DNA of 64,000 bases from Bacteroidales bacterium (GCA_017535325.1 JAFXUC010000124.1:60281-124280), one strand, 5' to 3'; shown: positions 8,594 through 17,499, counted from the first letter of the stretch. The notes: generated by a model not told the origin, from the sequence alone. Numbers and translations: made by a program.

Positions 8594-11368
8594 ATGATAA
8601 ATACATATAAATATCCGAAAGTTTCACTGCCGGAAAGACTTTCTGCTGCCCGTCAAAATATGGTGCCGATGGGCGAGGAGTTGTTGCAGGCGTTGGGAAA
8701 ACCCAAAGAACAGAATATGCCTGCCGTGAAAGGTACCAATAAGTGGGGTATGATGATGTGTGTTGTGATTGCAGTGTCTATTCCTTTTTTTATATATGCT
8801 AAAATACCGTTTATTGGGTGGTGTTTTGTGATTCCGTTATTTGTTTTAAGTGTGGTATTTGCTTTCCTTGAAGTTAAAGAGAACAAGATAAAAAAACATT
8901 TGAAACCGTTGTATTCGGAATATAATTCTGAAGTATTCAATAGGTCTGTGGACTTGAAAAACAGGCTTGCAGCGTACAGACAAAAGTCTTCTGACTGGAA
9001 TTATATCGCTAAATTCCGCAGAGACGAGATGGCAAAGGTCTTAAAGTCTACCGATTTGGATACATTTCCTTGTGAAAACAAGCAAGATAATTCTCTTTAT
9101 CAGGAATTCTATAAAAAGTTGTCAGACACCTTCGGCAATAATTTGTTTTTTAACAGGTATGTAAAAAACTTTTCTGTGAACTCCGAGGGCGAAGATATTG
9201 AGGAGCATATCAAGTCTGATTGTATGCTTGTTTTTGCCGGCAAAAAATTTTGCATGGCGATAACCGTTGACGTGCCTTATTCATTGGAAACCCGCGAGCC
9301 GGTGCATTATTTTGACGTTGTTGACAACAATCCCTGCTGCTCTTTTGAACATTCTGAAACCGTTTTCAGCAACAAAGGCTGGGCGGTAATCCGTTTTTCT
9401 GAATATCAGGTTATGAAACAGCCGGCGGAATGTTGCAGGTTTGTTGCGGATATTGCCAGAATATTTGTAGGCGACAGTGAGGTTGCCTGGAACGGAGATG
9501 ATAAAATCGGACCTGTTGACATGCATAATTTGTGGACTATTGAGCAGTGCAGGTTTTATGCCGAGCATAATTTCAGAGAGTCTTATTTAAAAGGTGAGGT
9601 TGATTTGCCTATGCCGGAGTATGTTTCTGAAATGCTCAAAGACATTGAAAAACAGCGTGAGGATTTTCAGATTCAAAAGCAGCAGTTTGAGTCGCGTGTA
9701 AAACAGTTGGATGCTGATATCCAGCGTCTTGAAGCCGAAAAAGTTCAACTTCAAGAAGGCAGTCAGCAACTTGACGCTCAGATTCAGCAGTTTGAGATTG
9801 ACAAGGAAAGTTTCTTGGCTGACAAACAGCAGTTTTATTCTGACAGGCATCAGTTTGAGGAGTCTAAAAAAGAGTTGGAAGAGTCCAAAAAACAATTGGA
9901 AGAGACAGAAAAAAAATTAGAAGAGGCTGAAAAGCAGTCAGAGAAAAAAAAAGAAATAATTGAGACACCTCAGACTGAGGAAAAAATTGACGGCGGCGAA
10001 AAAGAAGAAGATCAGAGTACAGCCTTTTTGCAGGAGAAAATTGCAGAGTATTACGCATCAGAGAATTGGGAAAAATTAGTTGATGCCTGCAACGAACTTT
10101 TGAATTTAAAGCCTGAGTCAGACACCGCATATTTGAGACGCGGGTCTGCCAACGGAAATTTGGGCAGGTTCGACGATGCTGTTTTGGATTTTGAAAAAGC
10201 CGTCAGCATAAATCCGCACAATGCCGACGCTTATTATAATCTTGGTATTGCGGATTGTATGAAACAAAAATATGAAGACGCAATAGGACATTTGAAAACG
10301 GCTGTCGAAAACGGTATTGACGACAAACGCAAAGTGTATTCTTTGATAGCCAATATTTACAAGGATTATCTCTTTGACATGCCAAAATATTCCAAATATA
10401 TGGAACTTTCTGAGACTGACAGTGCATTGAATGCAAATTCTAACGGACAAGATTCGGATGTTGAAAACAGTGCTGTATCTGTCGTAGAAAATGCAGATGT
10501 GTTTGACATAGAGGATTTTGTAGTTGAAAATATCAACGTATTCCGTGCAGCGGTTTCGGAGGCGGCTTTTGCCTTTGACGATACATATATTGCGGCATCT
10601 ACTTCGGAGAGAAATTTGAAAGTTTTTTCTCAGGATTTCCAACTTGTTTTGGAGGGAAATTATCCGGCCTTTGTGATGGCTTTCGGAAAAAAGTATCTTG
10701 CCTTGGGCGGACACGGAATTTTGAAAGTTCTGGAAACGGACAATAATTTTGCCTCCTGCGCAGAATTTTCTGTTTCGCAAAACGTGGTTAAAAAACTGTT
10801 TTTCCATCCGCAGGACGATACGGTGATTTTTATGTCAGACAATTATAACGTATGGACTGTCAATATCTTAACAGGTGAGATAGTAAAAGTTATAAACGAT
10901 TTCAAGATGCTCTCGTTTTCGGTTTTGGGCGATTATATTGTCGGCAAAGACTATCTTAATACCGTAAAAATATATTCCGTTGACGGGTTGAAACCTGTTT
11001 ATACCATGAAACTTCCGTCGTCAATACAGTTGAAATCCGCCTTTTTGAATGCGGATTCCACTAAGATTATAATGTGCGAAAAGACGGGTAAACTTTCGGT
11101 TTTTGACCTCGAAAGCAACAAATGTCTGAATGCGGTTGATTTGAAAAGTGAAATTGTTCAGGTGGAGGTTTCTACGGGAGAGTTTTATGCCGTGTTGACT
11201 TCCGACAGGAAGTTGAGACTTTTTGATATGGACGGTTTGGAATTAAAACGTGAATTTTCGGTTCATGATATGCCAAAATTGATAAGAATAGGCTGGTTTG
11301 GCAAAAAAATGGCTCTCTGCGGTTTTGACGGCACTTTGAGGATTGTCTCTTTGGATAAGGCTCAATAA
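8594..11368 (+). CDS. membrane-anchored mosaic protein: nuclease-like domain, coiled coil, TPR, beta-propeller
   Basis: This is a 924-residue multidomain protein of unknown function. Two hydrophobic helices lie at residues 51-69 and 72-92. A globular region (about 105-330) includes the segment CMLVFAGKKFCMAITVDVPY, then a stretch ending GWAVIRFSEYQV. That layout recalls PD-(D/E)XK endonuclease-like domains of the Vsr/DUF559 type, but the catalytic residues are not convincing. A long Gln/Glu/Lys-rich coiled coil follows (about 350-460), then TPR-like repeats (about 475-580, including ADAYYNLGIADCMKQKYEDA), and finally a region of short beta repeats (about 635-922) that looks like a WD40-type propeller. 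The HAD phosphatase gene begins 3 bp downstream, so they form a two-gene operon. I do not recognise a named family for the whole protein. Confidence 0.7.
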   Translation: MINTYKYPKVSLPERLSAARQNMVPMGEELLQALGKPKEQNMPAVKGTNKWGMMMCVVIAVSIPFFIYAKIPFIGWCFVIPLFVLSVVFAFLEVKENKIKKHLKPLYSEYNSEVFNRSVDLKNRLAAYRQKSSDWNYIAKFRRDEMAKVLKSTDLDTFPCENKQDNSLYQEFYKKLSDTFGNNLFFNRYVKNFSVNSEGEDIEEHIKSDCMLVFAGKKFCMAITVDVPYSLETREPVHYFDVVDNNPCCSFEHSETVFSNKGWAVIRFSEYQVMKQPAECCRFVADIARIFVGDSEVAWNGDDKIGPVDMHNLWTIEQCRFYAEHNFRESYLKGEVDLPMPEYVSEMLKDIEKQREDFQIQKQQFESRVKQLDADIQRLEAEKVQLQEGSQQLDAQIQQFEIDKESFLADKQQFYSDRHQFEESKKELEESKKQLEETEKKLEEAEKQSEKKKEIIETPQTEEKIDGGEKEEDQSTAFLQEKIAEYYASENWEKLVDACNELLNLKPESDTAYLRRGSANGNLGRFDDAVLDFEKAVSINPHNADAYYNLGIADCMKQKYEDAIGHLKTAVENGIDDKRKVYSLIANIYKDYLFDMPKYSKYMELSETDSALNANSNGQDSDVENSAVSVVENADVFDIEDFVVENINVFRAAVSEAAFAFDDTYIAASTSERNLKVFSQDFQLVLEGNYPAFVMAFGKKYLALGGHGILKVLETDNNFASCAEFSVSQNVVKKLFFHPQDDTVIFMSDNYNVWTVNILTGEIVKVINDFKMLSFSVLGDYIVGKDYLNTVKIYSVDGLKPVYTMKLPSSIQLKSAFLNADSTKIIMCEKTGKLSVFDLESNKCLNAVDLKSEIVQVEVSTGEFYAVLTSDRKLRLFDMDGLELKREFSVHDMPKLIRIGWFGKKMALCGFDGTLRIVSLDKAQ

Positions 11369-11371
11369 GAC

Positions 11372-12001
11372 ATGCAGAAATCGCGGTATATAATATTCGA
11401 TTTTGACGGCACCCTGGCGGATACTTTTTCCTCGGGTGCCGCTTTGCTTAACTGTTATGCGGAACAGTTCGGTTACAACAAAATAGATTTTGAAAAAAAC
11501 AGAAACTTTACCGCAAAACAACTTATAAAACTCTCCGGCGTAAAATTTTGGCGGATACCGCACTTAATCCGATTTTTCAGAAAAAAATCCGCTGAAAAGG
11601 CCTCTGAAATCACCGCTTTTCAAGGCGTACAGTTTCTTGTTGAAGAACTTTGCCGCTTAGGGTTCAACTTAGGAATTTTGACCACAAATTCCGCTGAAAC
11701 CGTAAACGTCTTTTTACAAAAATACGGCTTGGAAAAATACTTTTCTTTTATAAAAACTGATGTTCCGCTTTTCGGGAAAAAACGCGCTTTAAGGCGTGCA
11801 AAACGCGCTTTGAAGTCGGATTTTGTGTATGTCGGCGACGAATACCGCGACATTGAGGCTGCAAAAGCCGCAGAGGTAAAAATTATTTCCGTAACATGGG
11901 GCTTTAATTCGAGGAAAGTTTTGGAGAGCGCAAACCCCGGAAATATCGCGGAAAATGTTGACGGAGTTTTGAATTTGGCGGTGGAAAATTTTGATTTTTG
12001 A
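11372..12001 (+). CDS. HAD-superfamily phosphatase (phosphoglycolate phosphatase-like)
   Basis: This 209-residue protein has the HAD nucleophile motif IIFDFDGTLADT (residues 7-18), motif II in ILTTNS, and motif IV in YVGDEYRDIEAAKAA. The cap region between motif I and II is helical and short, like phosphoglycolate phosphatases and related haloacid dehalogenase enzymes. It hydrolyses a small phosphate ester in the cytoplasm; the substrate is not predictable. It lies 3 bp after the mosaic protein gene. The stop codon is part of a terminator stem. Confidence 0.85.
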   Translation: MQKSRYIIFDFDGTLADTFSSGAALLNCYAEQFGYNKIDFEKNRNFTAKQLIKLSGVKFWRIPHLIRFFRKKSAEKASEITAFQGVQFLVEELCRLGFNLGILTTNSAETVNVFLQKYGLEKYFSFIKTDVPLFGKKRALRRAKRALKSDFVYVGDEYRDIEAAKAAEVKIISVTWGFNSRKVLESANPGNIAENVDGVLNLAVENFDF

Positions 12002-12022
12002 GGTTCAAAAACCTCATTTTTT
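12000..12022 (+). terminator. rho-independent terminator overlapping the stop codon
   Basis: Stem GAGGTT with AACCTC, loop CAAA, followed by a T-rich tract. It ends the two-gene unit before nrdD. Confidence 0.65.
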
Positions 12023-12069
12023 CATTTTAAGACTAAAACTTAACATTGGAAAATTCTTGTCAAATAAAG

Positions 12070-12133
12070 TTGTCCACAAAATTGTGATTTTTTTAACTCT
12101 CAGAAAATCAGAGAAGAATAAAAGTTATCCACA
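12070..12133. promoter_or_regulatory. two DnaA-box-like sites upstream of nrdD
   Basis: TTATCCACA at 12125-12133 is identical to the consensus DnaA box, and TTGTCCACA at 12070-12078 differs from it by one base. They are 55 bp apart in the same orientation in an AT-rich spacer just upstream of the nrdD promoter. DnaA is known to regulate ribonucleotide reductase genes in other bacteria, so a link between replication and nrdD expression is plausible. The two sites could also be chance in AT-rich DNA. Confidence 0.45.
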
Positions 12134-12177
12134 AAACTCTCTCCGCCGTAACTCGCTGAAAAAAATAGTTGATAAAT

Positions 12178-12212
12178 TTTGTGTTTTATAAGAATTTTTT
12201 ATATTAACTTTG
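12178..12212 (+). promoter_or_regulatory. nrdD promoter (TTTG ... TAACTTTG)
   Basis: The -7 element TAACTTTG is at 12205-12212 and a TTTG is at 12178-12181, with 23 bases between them, slightly longer than the usual spacing. The -7 element covers the upstream TTG start codon at 12210, which argues that translation begins at the ATG at 12240. Confidence 0.6.
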
Positions 12213-12239
12213 TCCGTACAAGAAAAAATAAAAAAGAAT

Positions 12240-14510
12240 ATGAACACATTTACTTTTACGGACAGAACAATTTTAGAACCAAATTTAACTGAAAACGTTA
12301 TGATACAGACAGTTGTAAAAAGAGACGGACGTATTGTCGGATTCAACGAGGAAAAAATCGCGAGCGCAATCCGCAGGGCGATGCTTCAAACGGAACTCGG
12401 CGAAGACGACAAACTTATCAACAAAATCACCAACCGCATTGCCTGCAACGGTAAACAGCAAATGACCGTTGAAGAGATTCAGGACTGCGTTGAAAAAGAG
12501 TTGATGAAATCTCCCCGAAAAGAGGTTGCAAGGGCGTATATTTCGTACCGCGACAAACGTTCGGTTGCACGTCAGGCAAAAACCCGCGACATTTTCACCG
12601 AAATTATCGAGGCTAAATCTAACGACATCACCCGTGAAAACGCAAACATGAACGCCGACACTCCAGCCGGTATGATGATGAAGTTTGCGAGCGAGACCAC
12701 AAAACCTTTTGTGGACGATTATCTGCTCTCTCCGGAAGTGAAAGAGGCCGTTAAAAACGGTTACCTTCATATTCATGACAAGGATTATTATCCGACAAAA
12801 TCTCTGACGTGTGTTCAGCACCCGTTGGACAAGATTTTAACATACGGTTTCAACGCGGGACACGGCGAGTCAAGACCCGCTAAAAGAATTGAAACGGCAA
12901 GCATTCTCGGCTGCATTTCAATGGAAACCGCTCAAAACGAAATGCACGGCGGTCAGGCTATTCCGGCGTTTGACTTTTATCTTGCGCCCTACGTCCGCGC
13001 CTCTTACAAAGAAGAGGTAAAGGTTTTGGAAAATTTCTCCGGCGAGGATCTCTCAGACCTTTACGACGCTGAAATTGACGACTTTGTTAAAAAGCCGTTG
13101 GATAATCTTATCGGCAAAGACCGCGCTAAACAGCACGCAATAAACCGCACCGTAAACCGCGTTCACCAGTCTATGGAAGCGTTTATCCACAATATGAACA
13201 CTATCCATTCAAGGGGCGGTAACCAAGTGGTTTTTAGTTCTATAAACTATGGAACGGATACTTCGGCAGAAGGTCGTTGCATTATCCGCGAACTTTTAAT
13301 TTCAACTTACGAAGGCGTTGGTAACGGTTCGACGGCGATTTTCCCGATTCAGATTTGGAAGAAAAAACGCGGCGTAAACTATCTGCCCGAAGACAGAAAC
13401 TACGACCTTTACCAGTTGGCATGCAAGGTTACGGCGAAGAGGTTTTTCCCGAATTATCTTAACCTTGACACCACTTTCAACCAAAACGAAAAATGGACTC
13501 CAAACGACCCGAAACGTTACGAATACGAGGTTGCGACAATGGGTTGCAGAACGAGGGTTTTTGAAAACCGTTACGGCAAAAAAACGTCAATCGGAAGGGG
13601 CAACCTTTCGTTTACCTCTATTAACATTGTCCGCCTTGCAATCGAATGTATGGGCATTGAAAACAAGGAAGAGAGAATCAGCGCGTTTTTTGACAAACTC
13701 GAAAAAGTGCTTTTGATTGCGGCAAAACAGTTGGACGACAGATTCAATTTCCAAAAAACCGCGCTTGCAAAACAGTTCCCGCTTTTGATGTCGAAACTCT
13801 GGATCGGCAGCGAAAAACTCCGTCCTAACGAGACGATAGAAAGCGTTATCAATCAGGGAACTTTGTCAATCGGTTTTATCGGTCTGGCTGAATGTCTTAA
13901 AGCCTTAGTCGGCAAACATCACGGCGAAAGCGCAGAGGCTCAGGCTCTTGGCATAAGGATTGTAACTTATATGAGAGACCGTTGCAACGATTTTTCAGAG
14001 CAGTACCGTCATAATTACAGCGTTTTGGCAACACCTGCGGAAGGTCTCAGCGGCTCTTTCACCAGAAAAGACAAAAAGACTTTCGGCATAATAGAAGGCG
14101 TTACCGACAGGGAATATTACACAAATTCGAGCCATGTTCCCGTATATTACAAATGCTCTGCAATGCACAAGGCGGAGATTGAGGCTCCTTATCACGAGTT
14201 GGAGCGTGCGGGTCATATTTTCTACGTGGAAATCGACGGCGACGCAACGCACAATCCTTCGGTTGTAGCCTCGGTTGTTGACATGATGGACAAGTTCAAC
14301 ATGGGTTACGGCTCAATTAATCACAACAGAAACCGCTGCATGGACTGCGGTTACGAAAACGCCGACAAGGAAATGACCGAATGTCCGAAATGCCACGGCA
14401 AAAACATTGACAAATTGCAGCGCATAACGGGTTATTTGGTCGGAACGACAGACCGTTGGAACAATGCAAAATTAAGCGAACTTAACGACAGAACAACGCA
14501 CAGGATTTAG
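12240..14510 (+). CDS. nrdD: anaerobic ribonucleoside-triphosphate reductase
   Basis: This is the class III ribonucleotide reductase that makes deoxyribonucleotides without oxygen (756 residues from ATG 12240). An ATP-cone domain lies near the N terminus (VVKRDGRIVGFNEEKIASAI), followed by the large catalytic barrel. The C terminus has a zinc site of two CxxC pairs (CMDCGY and CPKCHGK) and the glycyl-radical motif RITGYLVGTTDRW with Gly731. Length and domain order are normal. The activase NrdG is encoded downstream, after a palindromic element. The gene fits an anaerobic or facultative lifestyle. DnaA-like boxes and a promoter lie upstream. Confidence 0.97.
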   Translation: MNTFTFTDRTILEPNLTENVMIQTVVKRDGRIVGFNEEKIASAIRRAMLQTELGEDDKLINKITNRIACNGKQQMTVEEIQDCVEKELMKSPRKEVARAYISYRDKRSVARQAKTRDIFTEIIEAKSNDITRENANMNADTPAGMMMKFASETTKPFVDDYLLSPEVKEAVKNGYLHIHDKDYYPTKSLTCVQHPLDKILTYGFNAGHGESRPAKRIETASILGCISMETAQNEMHGGQAIPAFDFYLAPYVRASYKEEVKVLENFSGEDLSDLYDAEIDDFVKKPLDNLIGKDRAKQHAINRTVNRVHQSMEAFIHNMNTIHSRGGNQVVFSSINYGTDTSAEGRCIIRELLISTYEGVGNGSTAIFPIQIWKKKRGVNYLPEDRNYDLYQLACKVTAKRFFPNYLNLDTTFNQNEKWTPNDPKRYEYEVATMGCRTRVFENRYGKKTSIGRGNLSFTSINIVRLAIECMGIENKEERISAFFDKLEKVLLIAAKQLDDRFNFQKTALAKQFPLLMSKLWIGSEKLRPNETIESVINQGTLSIGFIGLAECLKALVGKHHGESAEAQALGIRIVTYMRDRCNDFSEQYRHNYSVLATPAEGLSGSFTRKDKKTFGIIEGVTDREYYTNSSHVPVYYKCSAMHKAEIEAPYHELERAGHIFYVEIDGDATHNPSVVASVVDMMDKFNMGYGSINHNRNRCMDCGYENADKEMTECPKCHGKNIDKLQRITGYLVGTTDRWNNAKLSELNDRTTHRI

Positions 14511-14519
14511 TTATTTGTA

Positions 14520-14656
14520 CCCCGCACATCTGCACTACGTGCGATGTACGGGGTTATAGAGTTACCGTCTTCCAGACGGCAGGTAAGTTTATCGTCTGGA
14601 AGACGATATTTCTATAACCCTGTACATCAAGCAACTTGTTGCGATGATGTGCGGGG
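14520..14656. repeat. large palindromic element between nrdD and nrdG
   Basis: The outer arms CCCCGCACATC (14520-14530) and GATGTGCGGGG (14646-14656) are perfectly complementary. A second pair, GATGTACGGGGTTATAGA (14543-14560) and 14611-14628, matches at 17 of 18 positions. The inner pair CGTCTTCCAGACG (14566-14578) and CGTCTGGAAGACG (14593-14605) is perfect, and each member is also a small hairpin itself. Two further hairpins, GCAC-TAC-GTGC and GCAAC-TT-GTTGC, fill the gaps between the outer pairs. The element has no credible coding content. It looks like a REP/MITE-type repeat or a structured RNA inside the nrd transcript. Confidence 0.8.
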
Positions 14657-14682
14657 GAGACAAGGTCAAAAGTATTTTAGTT

Positions 14683-15216
14683 ATGAAATTAATGTTAATG
14701 GACATAATGGATTATACGACATCGGACGGACCGGGGTTCAGAACCTCGGTCTATTGTTCGGGTTGTAACCATGCGTGCAAGGGTTGTCAAAATCCCCAGA
14801 CTTGGAATATTCTTAACGGCAAGCCGACGGAAGTAAAAGAGATTTTCGAGCATATCGCAGCCAACGATCTGGCTAACGTAACGTTTTCGGGCGGAGACCC
14901 GTTTTACCAGCCGAAAGCCTTTTCGGAGTTGGCGCGTATGATAAAATTCAACACCGACAAGGATATTTGGTGTTATACGGGTTTTACGATTGAGGAGATT
15001 TTTAAGGACGAAAACCTTATGGAACTTCTCCGCTGGGTTGACGTGCTTGTTGACGGCAGGTTTGAAGAGGACAAAAAAGACCCTGACCTGCTTTTCAGAG
15101 GCAGCAGCAACCAAAGGCTGATTGACGTTAAAAAAACTCTCAAAACCGACGAAATCGTGCTTTACGATTACGAGCCGTTTGTGGAGTTGCCGGAAGAAGA
15201 GGAAGTGTTCATATAA
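14683..15216 (+). CDS. nrdG: anaerobic ribonucleoside-triphosphate reductase activating protein
   Basis: This 177-residue radical-SAM enzyme installs the glycyl radical on NrdD. The iron-sulphur cluster motif is C28-x3-C32-x2-C35 in SGCNHACKGCQN, and the SAM-binding segment is VTFSGGDPFYQ. The ATG at 14683 is preferred; the longer frame starting at 14644 begins inside the palindromic element and adds 13 unlikely residues. A terminator follows directly. Confidence 0.95.
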   Translation: MKLMLMDIMDYTTSDGPGFRTSVYCSGCNHACKGCQNPQTWNILNGKPTEVKEIFEHIAANDLANVTFSGGDPFYQPKAFSELARMIKFNTDKDIWCYTGFTIEEIFKDENLMELLRWVDVLVDGRFEEDKKDPDLLFRGSSNQRLIDVKKTLKTDEIVLYDYEPFVELPEEEEVFI

Positions 15217-15220
15217 AAAA

Positions 15221-15249
15221 ATACCGCGAATTTCGCGGTATTTTTTTTA
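15221..15249. terminator. rho-independent terminator, bidirectional
   Basis: Perfect 9-bp stem ATACCGCGA with TCGCGGTAT around a 3-base loop, with T run on one side and A run on the other. It separates nrdG from the convergent acyltransferase gene. Confidence 0.9.
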
Positions 15250-16386
15250 TTTTCCCAATTTATTGAAGACCGGATTTGCGTAAATCTCCATAAGCATTTT
15301 CTTTTGAAGTTCCACATCGCCGGTAAATTTTTTGCTTTGTTCTTCTATATAATCCCTGACGTTTTTTTCGTCGTCTTTCGTGTAAAAACTTTCAAAACGT
15401 TTTGTGCCTGAAAGTATATCGGCAGTAACGTAGTTTATCGGATAAAGCACGTATCCGTCGTAAATTTTTCTGTCCAAAAACTTCGCAACCTCTTCGTACT
15501 GAATGTTTTTGTTCGGTGCTTTGGGCATTTTTAAGATTTCTTCGCTGACTGATTTACCGAGAGTGATGTTGACACGGCCTTTTTTGCAGGTAAGACCGTT
15601 GCGCATTCCGGCAACGTCATCGACCTTGTTTTTCTTAAATTCCGGGTCGATTTTTTTGTTGTATTGTTCAATTACTTTGTATACGTCCACGGGGTCGTAT
15701 TCGTATGAAATCGTCATAGGTACAATGTTCATTTCTGCAAGCGAAGAAAGTACGTCGCCGGAGGATGCCATGTTGAACATTTTCAAGACGCTGCCTTGTG
15801 TTTTGTCGTCGCCGTTTTTGGTGCGGCCTTCGCGCTGGGCAATCCAGATGGACGTTTTTTTGTCGATGATGGTGTGTCTGATGTATTTTGACTGTATCAT
15901 GGAACTTACCATCAGTTCTTTTACCGAAAGATTCCTTTTAACGACAAACGTGCGGTTGAGTTTTACCAAATCGGTTATCCACGGAAAAATCAAAAGATTG
16001 CTTCCGATTGCGATTTCGCTTGTCTGATGACCGTGCTGCGCCAAATATGTGTTCAAAAACGCTGAATCCAAGATTATGTCTCTGTGGTTTGAGACAAAAA
16101 GGTAACCTTTGCCTTCCGGAACGTTTTCCAAACCGTTGAAGGTTACGCCGTTAGTATACATTTTCTCCAAACCGTTAACGAGCCTTGCTATGAATTGCGT
16201 CTGAAAGTCTCTGATTGTATGGACGTTACGCAACAATTTTTCCGTAACCTCAAACGGTACGTCGGGGAAGAAATATTTTACCGTTTTTCTGAATCCCGAT
16301 TCCGAAAGAAGTTTGTCAATAACGCCGTCAACTTCGCTGTCGTAATACGGCCGTATTTCGTCAAATTCAGTTTCGTTAATTTCCAT
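15247..16386 (-). CDS. 1-acylglycerol-3-phosphate / glycerol-3-phosphate acyltransferase family protein
   Basis: This 379-residue lysophospholipid-acyltransferase-fold protein should transfer acyl chains to a glycerol-phosphate backbone at the inner membrane. The active-site region is FVSNHRDIILDSAFLN, with His101. The usual HX4D spacing is not kept exactly: Asp is found at positions 103 and 107. A second family block is IAQREGRTKNG. It is considerably larger than PlsC (about 250 residues). It lies 27 bp downstream of gpsA in the same direction, which makes a glycerol-3-phosphate to phosphatidate pathway pair and supports a PlsB-like or PlsC-like role. Confidence 0.82.
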   Translation of the reverse strand: MEINETEFDEIRPYYDSEVDGVIDKLLSESGFRKTVKYFFPDVPFEVTEKLLRNVHTIRDFQTQFIARLVNGLEKMYTNGVTFNGLENVPEGKGYLFVSNHRDIILDSAFLNTYLAQHGHQTSEIAIGSNLLIFPWITDLVKLNRTFVVKRNLSVKELMVSSMIQSKYIRHTIIDKKTSIWIAQREGRTKNGDDKTQGSVLKMFNMASSGDVLSSLAEMNIVPMTISYEYDPVDVYKVIEQYNKKIDPEFKKNKVDDVAGMRNGLTCKKGRVNITLGKSVSEEILKMPKAPNKNIQYEEVAKFLDRKIYDGYVLYPINYVTADILSGTKRFESFYTKDDEKNVRDYIEEQSKKFTGDVELQKKMLMEIYANPVFNKLGK

Positions 16387-16413
16387 TGTTATAAAATTTT
16401 ATACGGTATTTTT

Positions 16414-17424
16414 TTACCTTATTTTGTCTATTAACAGTTTTATTTCAAAGCCCACGGGATTGCCTTTGTGCAAAATGTTGTAGACGGCAGTGCAGATAGG
16501 CAGTTCGATGTTGTATTTTTGATTGACCTCGTAAATACATTTGCTGCCGTAAAAGCCTTCCGCCACCATTTTCATTTCGAGCAGCGCGCTTTGAAGTGAG
16601 TAGCCCTGTCCGAGCATAACGCCCAAAGTGCGGTTTCTGCTGAACTTTGAGTATGCCGTAACAAGCAAATCGCCGAGATAAGCCGAGGATTTTATGTCGC
16701 GGTTTATGGGGTGTACGGTGTCCACAAAGCGTTTCATTTCGCGGATTGCGTTCGACATCAAAACCGCCAAAAAGTTGTCGCCGTAGCCCAAGCCTGAGCA
16801 TACGCCGGCTGCTATTGCAAACACGTTTTTCAAGACCGCAGCATATTCCGTGCCGTAAATATCGTCGGTTATCGAAGTCTTCAAATATCTGCATTCCAGA
16901 CAGTTGGCAATGTCTTCCGCCGTGTTCAAATCCTTTGAGGCTATCGTTAAGTAACTCAGCCTTTGGAGAGCGACCTCCTCCGCATGACAAGGTCCCGCCA
17001 AAACGCAGAAGTTTTTGTCGAGGTTTACGTTGTATTTGTCACGGAAAAAGTCTGCCATGATTATGTTTTTGTCGGGAATCATACCCTTGATTGCCGAGAC
17101 TACGACATGGTTTTCAAGCGTTCCGTCATATTGCTGCATGGTGCTCTCTATAAACGCCGACGGTACGGCAAAAACCAAAATGTCGGAATTTTGTATAATC
17201 GAGGTTAAATCGTTGTAAAATTCCAACTTGTTGGTGTCGAGAATCAGCGAGTTCAAATATTTCGGGTTTTGACCGTGTTTGATTGCGTAATCAATATGTT
17301 CTTTTTTGCGCAGATACCAATTGATTTTGTTGCCTTCTTTCACATTGTTGGTCAAAACGCTGATTAAAGCCGTAGCCCAACTTCCGCCGCCTACGACCCC
17401 TATTCTATGTTGTCCGCACATCAT
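16414..17424 (-). CDS. gpsA: NAD(P)-dependent glycerol-3-phosphate dehydrogenase
   Basis: This enzyme reduces dihydroxyacetone phosphate to sn-glycerol-3-phosphate for phospholipid synthesis. The dinucleotide-binding motif IGVVGGGSWATAL is at the N terminus, followed by VFAVPSAF, the catalytic lysine region VVSAIKGM, and the block SAYLGDLLVTAYSKFSRNR. The open frame continues to 17451, but the promoter -7 element covers that position. The first of two adjacent ATG codons at 17424 is therefore chosen, giving 336 residues. The acyltransferase gene follows. Confidence 0.93.
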   Translation of the reverse strand: MMCGQHRIGVVGGGSWATALISVLTNNVKEGNKINWYLRKKEHIDYAIKHGQNPKYLNSLILDTNKLEFYNDLTSIIQNSDILVFAVPSAFIESTMQQYDGTLENHVVVSAIKGMIPDKNIIMADFFRDKYNVNLDKNFCVLAGPCHAEEVALQRLSYLTIASKDLNTAEDIANCLECRYLKTSITDDIYGTEYAAVLKNVFAIAAGVCSGLGYGDNFLAVLMSNAIREMKRFVDTVHPINRDIKSSAYLGDLLVTAYSKFSRNRTLGVMLGQGYSLQSALLEMKMVAEGFYGSKCIYEVNQKYNIELPICTAVYNILHKGNPVGFEIKLLIDKIR

Positions 17425-17448
17425 ATTAAGTTCTTTTGTTATATTTTG

Positions 17449-17456
17449 CAAAGGTA
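17449..17456 (-). promoter_or_regulatory. Bacteroidota -7 element for gpsA (TACCTTTG)
   Basis: On the minus strand the sequence reads TACCTTTG, 24 bases before the gpsA ATG. It decides the start of gpsA, because the longer frame would begin inside it. Confidence 0.6.
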
Positions 17457-17499
17457 AGGAAACTTTTGCAAATAAAAAAATATAAAAAACCTTAACTTT

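Noticed and set aside
8493..8627. N-terminal extension of the ADP-ribosylglycohydrolase-like gene up to 8627.
   Set aside because: It would overlap the divergent gene and its -7 element, and the extra residues are AT-driven Lys/Asn/Phe with no family similarity.
12002..12239. AT-rich spacer with DnaA-like boxes as a replication origin.
   Set aside because: Only two boxes are present, with no unwinding-element repeats or usual origin neighbours; a regulatory role for nrdD is simpler.
14544..14768. A 74-codon plus-strand frame that starts inside the palindromic element between nrdD and nrdG.
   Set aside because: It is made of the inverted repeat and then an out-of-frame copy of nrdG; there is no protein-like composition.
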